Shown in pieces: positions 51,363 to 57,915 of a DNA stretch of 57,915 nt. This DNA comes from Deltaproteobacteria bacterium (GTDB taxonomy: Bacteria; Myxococcota; B64-G9). A model generated the notes under the pieces. That model did not search any database. It had not been told where the DNA came from and worked only from the letters and a program-made list of their open reading frames with translations. The position numbers and the translations under genes were made by a program. The stretch is taken from contig JAFDKH010000005.1 of assembly GCA_019307065.1 (NCBI GenBank), forward strand, positions 1 through 57,915. The letters are read 5' to 3'. Numbering within the stretch: the first letter of the stretch is position 1; each line of letters begins with the position of its first letter.

Positions 51363-51410
51363 ATTACTTAGAAGTCATATAAATCTAATAAGCTTTATAT
51401 GTCAAGTAAT
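51363..51410. promoter_or_regulatory. Nested dyad (candidate Rrf2 operator) upstream of the rrf2-like gene
   Basis: Two nested perfect inverted repeats: CATATAAA (51376-51383) with TTTATATG (51394-51401), and outside them ATTACTT (51363-51369) with AAGTAAT (51404-51410). The region is AT-rich and lies 35-82 bases before the Rrf2-type start, where autoregulation would act, and about 210 bases before tmcD on the other strand. Confidence 0.6.
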
Positions 51411-51430
51411 ACCTAGCCTAAGCGGAGCGA

Positions 51431-51516
51431 GTGGAACACATCATGAATATTCCACTTTCTTCCCTGGGCCTTTTACCGTATTTGCGTTATATTACAGATG
51501 CTTGAGCTGTGTTCCA
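51431..51516. repeat. Inverted repeats in the tmcD upstream region
   Basis: GTGGAA (51431-51436) and TTCCAC (51450-51455) form a dyad with 13-base spacing. A longer pair, TGGAACACA (51432-51440) and TGTGTTCCA (51508-51516), is a perfect 9-bp inverted repeat 67 bases apart. They may be sites of an activator or repressor of tmcD. Confidence 0.45.
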
Positions 51517-51616
51517 GTTTCGTGACAGGTCGGTTTTACACAAGTGCTTGCCGCTAGTTTTTTTTTCAGATATTTAACAACCTCAGTACATCGATAGACA
51601 ACCAAGGAGTGTCCAG

Positions 51617-52885
51617 ATGTCAGGCCAGAAAGATTGGAACTGGGAAGCCGGAAAGAAGGAAGTTGCCAATTTGGCTCTCCTAAAAGACCAGTTTTTTGCC
51701 GTTCACGAGTTCGCTGTCAGCCCTGACGGCGAAAAAATCGCTGTTCCCGTCCAGAAGGCCGAAGAGACCTGTAACGTCTGGGTTAACGACAAGCTTTGGG
51801 AAGAAGAGATGGAACGGGCCTGGAACCTGCGCTTCACCAGGGACGGTCGCCTGATCGCCCTTGTTCGGGTTGACGACGCCTGGACAGTCGCAATCGATGG
51901 TAAGCGCTGGGAGAACGAGTATGATTTCGTCTGGGATCTGAAACTAAGTCTCGACGAGAAAGTGATCGCTGTTTTAGCAAAACGAGGCATGGAATACATC
52001 GTGCTGGCCAACGACAAAGCCTGGGAAAACGGCTTCATCTCCATGCGCGACTACGTCCTCAGTGATGACGGCCGGAAAATTGCCGCAACCGTCCAGGTTG
52101 AAAAACTGGCCGAAGGCGACATATTCAAATTCGCCGAAGGAACCTGGAGTGTGGCCCAAGACGGTATTGCCTGGGACCAGAAATTTATCAATGTTTACTC
52201 TCCAAGATTCACTCCCGACGGGTCCCATCTGGCGGCCCAGGTTCGCACTGACATCTGCGAATACACCGTTGCCCAGGACGGAGAACCCTGGAAAAACAAA
52301 TTCGGCAGCACCTGGGAACCGCTCTATCGCTCGAACGACAAGGGCCCGCTCGTGCCCGTGCGTATCGGCGGAGCCTGGACCCTGGCCGAGAACGGAAGCC
52401 CCATATGGGCCGGTCGTTATGTTCAACTGTGGCACCAGAAAGTAAGCCCGGACAAGCAGCATATTGCCGCCGTGGTCGCCACGGGTTTCGGCCGCTGGAC
52501 GATCGCCGTCGACGACACCCCCTGGGCGGTCACTTTCGAAGACCTGGTGCTCCCGCCTGTTTTTTCGCCGGACGGCAAGCGCCTGGCAACGATCGGCAAG
52601 AACGGCGAGGAATGGTTTGTTGTCGTAGATGGGCAGCAGTGGTCACTTCCGTTCGACATGGCCTGGAACCCTGTTTTCAGTCCGGACGGCAAAACAGTCG
52701 CGGCCAAAGTCGAACGCGAGGGATGCCTAGCCTACGCACTCAACGGCAGACTCTGGAGCCCGAAGTTCGAAATGCTGTGGGATCCGATATTCAGTCCCGA
52801 CGGCAAGCAGCTGCTGATTCGGGGTGTTGAAAATGGCAAATACTACCGACAGGTAGTGCCTTTGGACAAAATCAAGAACGGCTGA
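51617..52885 (+). CDS. tmcD: TmcD-like tryptophan-rich beta-propeller protein
   Basis: 422 residues built of about nine repeats of the type FSPDGKxxA followed by a W-x-V-x-x-D-x-x-x-W strand pattern, which suggests a WD40-like propeller. Tryptophans are very frequent. No signal peptide, so cytoplasmic. The Tmc complex of Desulfovibrio includes a tryptophan-rich subunit TmcD of this sort, role unknown. AAGGAG precedes the ATG. It is the first gene of the tmcDCB-hmcABC run. Confidence 0.85.
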   Translation: MSGQKDWNWEAGKKEVANLALLKDQFFAVHEFAVSPDGEKIAVPVQKAEETCNVWVNDKLWEEEMERAWNLRFTRDGRLIALVRVDDAWTVAIDGKRWENEYDFVWDLKLSLDEKVIAVLAKRGMEYIVLANDKAWENGFISMRDYVLSDDGRKIAATVQVEKLAEGDIFKFAEGTWSVAQDGIAWDQKFINVYSPRFTPDGSHLAAQVRTDICEYTVAQDGEPWKNKFGSTWEPLYRSNDKGPLVPVRIGGAWTLAENGSPIWAGRYVQLWHQKVSPDKQHIAAVVATGFGRWTIAVDDTPWAVTFEDLVLPPVFSPDGKRLATIGKNGEEWFVVVDGQQWSLPFDMAWNPVFSPDGKTVAAKVEREGCLAYALNGRLWSPKFEMLWDPIFSPDGKQLLIRGVENGKYYRQVVPLDKIKNG

Positions 52886-52899
52886 GTGAGGGTAACCGC

Positions 52900-53547
52900 A
52901 TGTATGAATTCGTTCGAGGTCCGCTGGTCTGGGTGGCCTTCGCCATTTTCTTCGGTGGCTGCCTGTACAAACTCATAACCATGTTTATCGGAGCCCATAA
53001 GGAAAAATCCGTTCTTCCAACCTGGAACGCTAAATACGGATTTCGCTCACTGCTGTACTGGATGATTCCTTTCTTGAGTCGCAACACCAGGCTGCATCCG
53101 GTAATGACAATGGTTTCGTATGTCTTTCACTTGTGTCTCCTGCTTACGCCATTGTTCGTCATGGGTCACGCCGTTTTGTGGCAAGAGTCCTGGGGCATCA
53201 GCTGGTGGAGCCTGCCTCCCTGGCTGGCAGATGTCACCACCCTGGTAGTTATTGGCGGGGCCTTGTTCTTTGCCCTGCGACGGATCGCCGCCCCCGAGGT
53301 TAGAAATGTTACAACCTGGAAAGACTTCTTGCTTCTGATAATCGTAGTAGCACCTTTTGTTACCGGGCTGATGGCCCACCAGCACTGGCTGCCATACAAG
53401 ACGATTGTGATCGTACACATCGTCACCGGGGTCGTGTGGTTGATAGCCATTCCTTTTACCTGGCTGTCACACATGTTCTGGTTCGTTTTCACGCGCTCAT
53501 ACATGGGCAGTGAGTTCGGCGCGGTACGCAATGCAAGAGATTGGTGA
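52900..53547 (+). CDS. tmcC: TmcC/HmcE-like cytochrome b
   Basis: 215 residues with about five helices and histidines in membrane segments (HPVMTMVSYVFHLCLL, HIVTGVVWLIAIPFTWLSHM), NarI-like. It would carry heme b and link the periplasmic cytochrome and/or quinone to TmcB. The N terminus is almost shared with the protein at 40881. It starts 14 bases after tmcD. Confidence 0.9.
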   Translation: MYEFVRGPLVWVAFAIFFGGCLYKLITMFIGAHKEKSVLPTWNAKYGFRSLLYWMIPFLSRNTRLHPVMTMVSYVFHLCLLLTPLFVMGHAVLWQESWGISWWSLPPWLADVTTLVVIGGALFFALRRIAAPEVRNVTTWKDFLLLIIVVAPFVTGLMAHQHWLPYKTIVIVHIVTGVVWLIAIPFTWLSHMFWFVFTRSYMGSEFGAVRNARDW

Positions 53548-53558
53548 GGGAAAACAGC

Positions 53559-54932
53559 ATGGCTGATTTAGCAGACGCTCAGGTAGTCGATCCCGGCATT
53601 GATGAGACAATCAAGAAACTCACTCCGGAGCGAATCGAAGAAGTCATCAACCAGGTTTTAACGAAGGAAACCGCTGCCCGCTTCAAGGTCTATTTACAGA
53701 CATGTGTTCACTGTGGTCTGTGTTCCGACGCTTGTCATACATATCTGTCACGCGACAAGGATCCGGATTTTGCTCCGGTCGCCAAGGTCAAAGACACTAT
53801 TTGGGAAATGATCAAGCGCAAGGGTAAAGTCGATGGCGAGTTCATCAAGAAATGCGCGCGGATCGCCTTTACCGAATGCGGTGTCTGCCGGCGTTGCAGC
53901 ATGTATTGCCCCTTCGGGATCGACATCGCATATCTGATGATGACCGTCCGGCGTATTTGCAGTCTGCTGGGAGTTGTTCCGCAATACCTTCAGGATACAA
54001 CCAACAGTCACGCCGCCACTATGAACCAGATGTGGGTCCAGCAAGACGACTGGATCGACACTCTGATATGGCAGGAGGAAGATGCCCGCGACGAGCTGGA
54101 AGGCGTCCGCATTCCGTTAGACCGTGAAGGGGCCGAGATAATGTACTCGGTGATTGGTCCCGAGCCCAAGATTCTGGCCCAGCTGATCGCCAACATGGCC
54201 ATTATTTTCAAGGTCGCCAAGGCCGACTGGACAATGCCAAGTCTCGACGGCTGGGACAACAGCAATATGGCCATGTACTCTGGGGATTTCGAAGTAATGG
54301 GCCGGGTCGAGCGGCTGCACTGGGATCGCGCCGTGCAGCTCAAGGTCAAGAAAGTAGTCATGGGCGAATGCGGCCACGCCTTTCGGGGTGCTGTCTACGA
54401 CGGCCCCAAGTGGCTGGGCTGGAAGAGACCTCCGATTAAAATGGTTCACGCCGTGGAGTACTATTACGAACTTTTAAAATCCGGCCGGATCAAGATAACC
54501 AACAAGGTTAAAGAACCGGTTACAGTTCAAGATCCCTGCAACATCGTTCGCGGCCGGGGCTTGCATCAGAAGCTGCGCTACATCATGAATGAACTATGCG
54601 AGGATTTCCGTGATGTAGATCCCAGGTTCGAACACAACTATTGTTGCGCAGCCGGGGGCGGTGTAATCAATTGCGGCCCGCCCTGGAAGCTATCACGCAT
54701 GAAGAGCATCCGGGTCAAGGCCGAACAATTCGCCGAAACCGGCGCCGACTTGATCGTAACTCCGTGTCACAACTGTCACAGTGGAATCGAAGATATCGTT
54801 GGGCATTACAAACTGGGTATGCACGTCAAATTCATTAGTGAACTTCTTGTAAAAGCAATCGATCTGGGTCAGGACAAGCAAGAAGCTGCAGAAAATAGCA
54901 TAAAGCAGCCCAGCGCAGAGGTGCCGGCATGA
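53559..54932 (+). CDS. tmcB: TmcB/HmcF-like HdrD-type iron-sulfur protein
   Basis: 457 residues. C49, C52, C55, C59 in CVHCGLCSDACH and the second ferredoxin set CGVCRRCSMYCPFG are followed by the CCG catalytic region (QDPCNIVRGRGL, YCCAAGGGVI, CHNCHSGI). It sits on the cytoplasmic side and should reduce or oxidise a disulfide-type partner, possibly DsrC-like, by analogy with HdrD and DsrK. ATG 53559 has GAGGG upstream; a GTG six codons earlier would overlap tmcC. The stop overlaps the next start. Confidence 0.93.
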   Translation: MADLADAQVVDPGIDETIKKLTPERIEEVINQVLTKETAARFKVYLQTCVHCGLCSDACHTYLSRDKDPDFAPVAKVKDTIWEMIKRKGKVDGEFIKKCARIAFTECGVCRRCSMYCPFGIDIAYLMMTVRRICSLLGVVPQYLQDTTNSHAATMNQMWVQQDDWIDTLIWQEEDARDELEGVRIPLDREGAEIMYSVIGPEPKILAQLIANMAIIFKVAKADWTMPSLDGWDNSNMAMYSGDFEVMGRVERLHWDRAVQLKVKKVVMGECGHAFRGAVYDGPKWLGWKRPPIKMVHAVEYYYELLKSGRIKITNKVKEPVTVQDPCNIVRGRGLHQKLRYIMNELCEDFRDVDPRFEHNYCCAAGGGVINCGPPWKLSRMKSIRVKAEQFAETGADLIVTPCHNCHSGIEDIVGHYKLGMHVKFISELLVKAIDLGQDKQEAAENSIKQPSAEVPA

Positions 54933-56473
54933 CATCCTCTACCCGAAAAGAAATCGTACTACGTTTTGGCCTGGCATTCATTGTAGTGCTGTTCGCGGTC
55001 GTGCTGAGAATGGGCTGTATCATTATGCCTGAAGAAGAAACGGCAATCGCTGGTGCGGGTACTATTTCATTGAAACTACCAGACGAAATCAACCAGTTCC
55101 CGGCCCAATACAACGATCTCAGGCGCCCCCCGGTAAGGTTCGATCATGCTGACCACGTTGAAGCCTTCGCAGACGAAGGCTGCCAGAAGTGTCATCTTTT
55201 CGACAATGCAAAAAATTTGATCCCCAAGTTCATGAGGTCCAATGATGATCTAGATCGAGATGCACTGACCGAGCACTACCACTCCAAGTGCCTCGATTGC
55301 CACAAGCAGGCCCAAAAAGAGGCCCCGCAGGCTTGCGGCGAGTGTCATCTCTACTGGACCGAACCACCTTCTAACTGGATTGAGATATCCTTCGACTATT
55401 CTCTCCATCACCGACACGTATCGGCCATGAACAAAGAATGTCAGGCCTGTCACCATGTCTATGACGAAAAAGAAAAGAAACTCATTTACAAAAAAGAGAC
55501 CGAGTCGGCTTGCAGCGATTGCCACGGCCAGCAGGACGAGGATAAGAACCTTTCTTTACGCAATGCTGCTCACACGAATTGCATAACTTGTCATCTGAAA
55601 CGCTCACAAGCAAAGCAAACGGCCGGCCCCATGTTGTGCACGGGTTGTCACGCTGCCGAAAAGCAAAAAACCATCGAGATCTTGGCCTACACCCCGCGCC
55701 TTGAACGCGGTCAGCCTGACACAACCTGGATACAGTCTCCCGAAGCCAAATCCCGGCTTGTACCATTCAACCACAAGCTCCATGAGCTCGCCTCGTCCTC
55801 CTGCTCGAGCTGTCACCACAAGACTCTTAAAGCTTGCGCCGAGTGTCATAAGCTGGCTGTGACCGGAGAAGACGGGGCGGTAACCCTGGAAAGGGCTTAC
55901 CACCAGGCCTCCTCAGAACACAGTTGTGTGGGCTGTCACAAGACCACGACCGACTCGAAAACCTGCGCGGGCTGCCATTCCAGCATGATGCCGCCGCCCG
56001 GGCAGACCGCCTGTAATATCTGCCATAGCGGACCGTTGCCCGAAAAGAATAAAGAGCCGATTGCAGCGCCGGTCGCAGTCGAGATGGAACATGACGAACT
56101 ACCGGCCTCTTCGGATGATTTTCCCGAGGAAGTCCTGATCGACTTTCTGGCCAAAGAATACGAGCCGGCAAAGTTTCCCCATAGGAAAATTGTCACTCAG
56201 CTCGACAAGCTGGCCCGCGACAGCCGGCTGGCTCGCCGGTTCCACTCCTACCCCGATACATTGTGTGCCGGCTGCCACCATCGCAGCCCGGTGGGCACCC
56301 GCCCTGCACCGTGCAGTTCTTGTCACGACCAGGAGGGTCTGGCCACCCAGGACAAACCGGATCTCTTCAGCGCCTATCACCGGCAATGTCTTGGCTGTCA
56401 TCAACAGATGGGCCTGAGCCAGCAGGGCTGCACCGACTGCCACGCTGAGACATCAAGGGCGGTGTCCAAATGA
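54929..56473 (+). CDS. hmcA: HmcA-like sixteen-heme cytochrome c
   Basis: 514 residues with exactly sixteen CXXCH motifs, from CQKCH (85-89) to CTDCH near the C terminus, the number known for HmcA of Desulfovibrio. An N-terminal hydrophobic stretch (IVLRFGLAFIVVLFAVVLR) exports or anchors it in the periplasm. The residues before the cysteine at 30 do not form a good lipobox. It would collect electrons from periplasmic cytochromes, hydrogenases or formate dehydrogenases and hand them to the HmcB/HmcC subunits encoded next. It overlaps tmcB by four bases. Confidence 0.93.
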   Translation: MTSSTRKEIVLRFGLAFIVVLFAVVLRMGCIIMPEEETAIAGAGTISLKLPDEINQFPAQYNDLRRPPVRFDHADHVEAFADEGCQKCHLFDNAKNLIPKFMRSNDDLDRDALTEHYHSKCLDCHKQAQKEAPQACGECHLYWTEPPSNWIEISFDYSLHHRHVSAMNKECQACHHVYDEKEKKLIYKKETESACSDCHGQQDEDKNLSLRNAAHTNCITCHLKRSQAKQTAGPMLCTGCHAAEKQKTIEILAYTPRLERGQPDTTWIQSPEAKSRLVPFNHKLHELASSSCSSCHHKTLKACAECHKLAVTGEDGAVTLERAYHQASSEHSCVGCHKTTTDSKTCAGCHSSMMPPPGQTACNICHSGPLPEKNKEPIAAPVAVEMEHDELPASSDDFPEEVLIDFLAKEYEPAKFPHRKIVTQLDKLARDSRLARRFHSYPDTLCAGCHHRSPVGTRPAPCSSCHDQEGLATQDKPDLFSAYHRQCLGCHQQMGLSQQGCTDCHAETSRAVSK

Positions 56474-57519
56474 GCTTCTCCAGAAGAGGTTTCATAAAAG
56501 GGATTGCTGCGGGAACTCTGGCCGCCGGCTCGGCCAAGGCCGCCGGGGGTTATCATGAGTTCGCCGGATATCCCGACGGCTATGGCTTGCTGCACGACAC
56601 TACTCTGTGCGTGGGCTGTAGATCTTGTGAGGTCGCCTGTAAACAAGTGAACGATCTGCCCCCGCCCGAAGTCCCGCTGCACGATAAGTCGATCTTCGAA
56701 AATAAACGCAGGCCGACAAAAGACGATTACACCGTCGTCAATCGCTACAAGCCGGCCACAGAAGATCAGCCGGCCGTATTTCGCAAACTACAATGCATGC
56801 ACTGTCAAGAACCGGCTTGCGCAACAGTTTGTTTTGTAAACGCGTTTACAAAAACGCCCGAAGGGCCGGTGCTTTACGATCCCAGCGTTTGCGTAGGCTG
56901 TCGCTACTGTGTGATGGCATGTCCCTACTATGCCCTGAGCTACGAGTACGACAAACCATTCGAGCCCCGAGTCGTGCGCTGCACGATGTGCTATCCGCGC
57001 ATCAAGAAAGGGCTCAAGCCCGGATGTGCCGCCGCCTGCCCGATGGGCGCAATCAAGTACGGTAAGCGCAAGGACTTGATCAAGTTGGCCCGTGAGCGAA
57101 TTCGCAAGCAGCCTCAACGTTACATCAACCATGTCTACGGCGAACATGAATTCGGCGGCACCAGTTGGCTGGTGATTGGAGGAACGTCCTTCAAAGAACT
57201 CGGCCTGTTCGAAGGAGTCACCTCCAAGTCGATGCCGGAAATGGGTAGCGGTTTCTTGTCGGTGGTTCCGTTGGTTGTCACCATCTATCCTGGTCTCTTG
57301 GCCGGGTTCTACGCTTTTTCCAAGCGCAAAGAAAAACTCGCCAAAAACGAAAAGGAATCTGCTGTCAATGATGCTTTGACAAAAGCCGACGAGGAAACCA
57401 AGAAGAAACTTTCCGAGGCAGCCGGCAAGGCCAAAAAGGACAAGGAAAAAGCGATTGCTCAGGCTGTCAAGAAAGCACTCGATGAGGCCCAGCAAGCCGG
57501 AAAGGAGGAAACCAAATGA
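56470..57519 (+). CDS. hmcB: HmcB-like ferredoxin subunit with C-terminal membrane helix (tmc/hmc operon)
   Basis: 349 residues. Tat-type start (SRRGFIKGIAAGTLAAGS), four ferredoxin sets (CVGCRSCEVAC, CMHCQEPACATVC, CVGCRYCVMACPYY, CTMCYPRIKKG), a membrane helix (FLSVVPLVVTIYPGLLAGFY) and a highly charged coiled-coil tail (KEKLAKNEKESAV ... AKKDKEKAI). Nearly the same as the gene at 42774. It should pass electrons from the 16-heme cytochrome to HmcC. Start and stop both overlap neighbours by four bases. Confidence 0.93.
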   Translation: MSFSRRGFIKGIAAGTLAAGSAKAAGGYHEFAGYPDGYGLLHDTTLCVGCRSCEVACKQVNDLPPPEVPLHDKSIFENKRRPTKDDYTVVNRYKPATEDQPAVFRKLQCMHCQEPACATVCFVNAFTKTPEGPVLYDPSVCVGCRYCVMACPYYALSYEYDKPFEPRVVRCTMCYPRIKKGLKPGCAAACPMGAIKYGKRKDLIKLARERIRKQPQRYINHVYGEHEFGGTSWLVIGGTSFKELGLFEGVTSKSMPEMGSGFLSVVPLVVTIYPGLLAGFYAFSKRKEKLAKNEKESAVNDALTKADEETKKKLSEAAGKAKKDKEKAIAQAVKKALDEAQQAGKEETK

Positions 57520-57915
57520 GTCAGTCTCCTGCGGCATCGAATCGTCTGTTTACTCCTTTCAATGTCATCGCCGGTATTATTCTGGCCGGCGGTGCAGTCA
57601 TTGGCCTGATGCGCTTTACCCTCGGTCTGGGCGCCACCACTAATCTGACCGACAACACGCCCTGGGGGCTGTGGATCGGCTTCGACGTAATGACCGGGGT
57701 AGCCCTGGCCGCCGGAGGCTTTGTGATTTCTTCGGCTGTCTATCTGTTTGGAATGAAAGAGTACAAACCGATTGTCAGACCGGCTATCTTGACCGGTTTC
57801 CTGGGATACGCCCTGGTGGTCGTAGGATTGCTGGTAGACCTGGGTCGCCCCTGGCGTCTGCCTTATCCTTTTATTGTTCAGGCGGGGCCATCTTCTGCCT
57901 TGTTCGAAATGGCTC
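57516..57915 (+). CDS. hmcC: HmcC-like NrfD-type membrane subunit, N-terminal part (runs off window)
   Basis: The first 133 codons are present: SQSPAASNRLFTPFNVIAG, a first helix, NLTDNTPWGLWIGFD, then YKPIVRPAILTGFLGYALVV and LVDLGRPWRLPYPFI. This matches the N-terminal third of the HmcC-like protein at 43838. GGAGG lies before the ATG, which overlaps the hmcB stop. The reading frame is still open at the window end. Confidence 0.92.
   Translation, partial: MSQSPAASNRLFTPFNVIAGIILAGGAVIGLMRFTLGLGATTNLTDNTPWGLWIGFDVMTGVALAAGGFVISSAVYLFGMKEYKPIVRPAILTGFLGYALVVVGLLVDLGRPWRLPYPFIVQAGPSSALFEMA

Noticed and set aside
51463-51492. GG...GC pairs as a sigma-54 promoter before tmcD
   Set aside because: Distances between GG and GC are 12 to 16 bases and not 10, and flanking bases do not match the consensus.
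54993-55018. Possible lipobox at the N terminus of the 16-heme cytochrome (LRMGC)
   Set aside because: The -3 position is Arg and not Leu/Val/Ile, so lipoprotein processing is unlikely.
1-57915. CRISPR arrays, tRNA or rRNA genes, transposases, prophage genes
   Set aside because: None recognised by reading; the window is almost fully occupied by metabolic operons. A tRNA scan could still find something that I missed in the gaps.

Overview
This window is a dense energy-metabolism island from an anaerobic, dissimilatory sulfate-reducing bacterium. It carries, almost without interruption, both sulfate-uptake transporters, the activation and reduction enzymes (sat, aprBA, dsrAB), their membrane partners (qmoABC, dsrMKJOP), the accessory genes (dsrC, dsrD, dsrL, dsrN, a siroheme synthase) and two further membrane redox modules of the Tmc/Hmc type. 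dsrD is present, and dsrEFH and other sulfur-oxidation markers are not seen, so the reductive direction is indicated. The lineage cannot be fixed from the sequence alone. Gene content and order (RsbRD protein before dsrM, Hmc/Tmc complexes, an Rrf2 regulator) resemble Desulfobacterota and relatives, but the combination of dsrD with dsrL and the mosaic complexes would also fit an uncultured sulfate-reducing phylum. No rRNA, tRNA, CRISPR array or transposase was recognised.

Layout. 1-2799 (minus): a ClC-type channel start and a SulP sulfate permease fused to STAS and receiver domains. 2999-11557 (plus): a signalling and transport run with a receiver-fused pseudokinase, a Cache histidine kinase, two receivers, a degenerate kinase, a membrane MutS-like ATPase, a CBS protein and a DASS anion transporter. 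11629-21122 (minus): aprBA, a zinc-ribbon protein, a YkgJ-type Cys-cluster protein, qmoABC and sat. 21322-22257 (minus): a LysR regulator between the apr and dsr operons. 22686-35532 (plus): dsrABD, then dsrL-dsrN-HEAT-TPR-dsrC-RsbRD-dsrMKJOP. 35662-39178 (plus): an FAD/rhodanese persulfide-type oxidoreductase and a CysG-like siroheme synthase. 39907-45148 (plus): metF, a cytochrome b, a short Fe-S protein, metV, hmcB, hmcC, hmcD. 45205-51328 (minus): an Rrf2 regulator, a second DsrMK-like pair, a HEAT protein and a receiver/kinase/receiver set. 51617-57915 (plus): tmcD-tmcC-tmcB, a 16-heme HmcA-type cytochrome, hmcB and the start of hmcC.

How it fits together. Sulfate enters by SulP or DASS, is activated by Sat, reduced to sulfite by AprBA (fed by QmoABC) and then by DsrAB with DsrC, whose trisulfide is reduced through DsrMKJOP. 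DsrL may supply NAD(P)H electrons to DsrAB. CysG and DsrN make and amidate siroheme. The Tmc/Hmc hybrid would carry periplasmic electrons across the membrane.

The most striking part is 39907-45148. There a paralogous Tmc/Hmc membrane module has lost its multiheme cytochrome and the catalytic half of its HdrD-like subunit, and carries the two methylenetetrahydrofolate reductase subunits MetF and MetV instead. I infer a membrane-linked methylene-THF reductase joining the Wood-Ljungdahl methyl branch to the quinone pool or periplasmic redox carriers. A second unusual item is a c-type heme motif in a large extracytoplasmic insertion of the SulP-STAS-receiver fusion.
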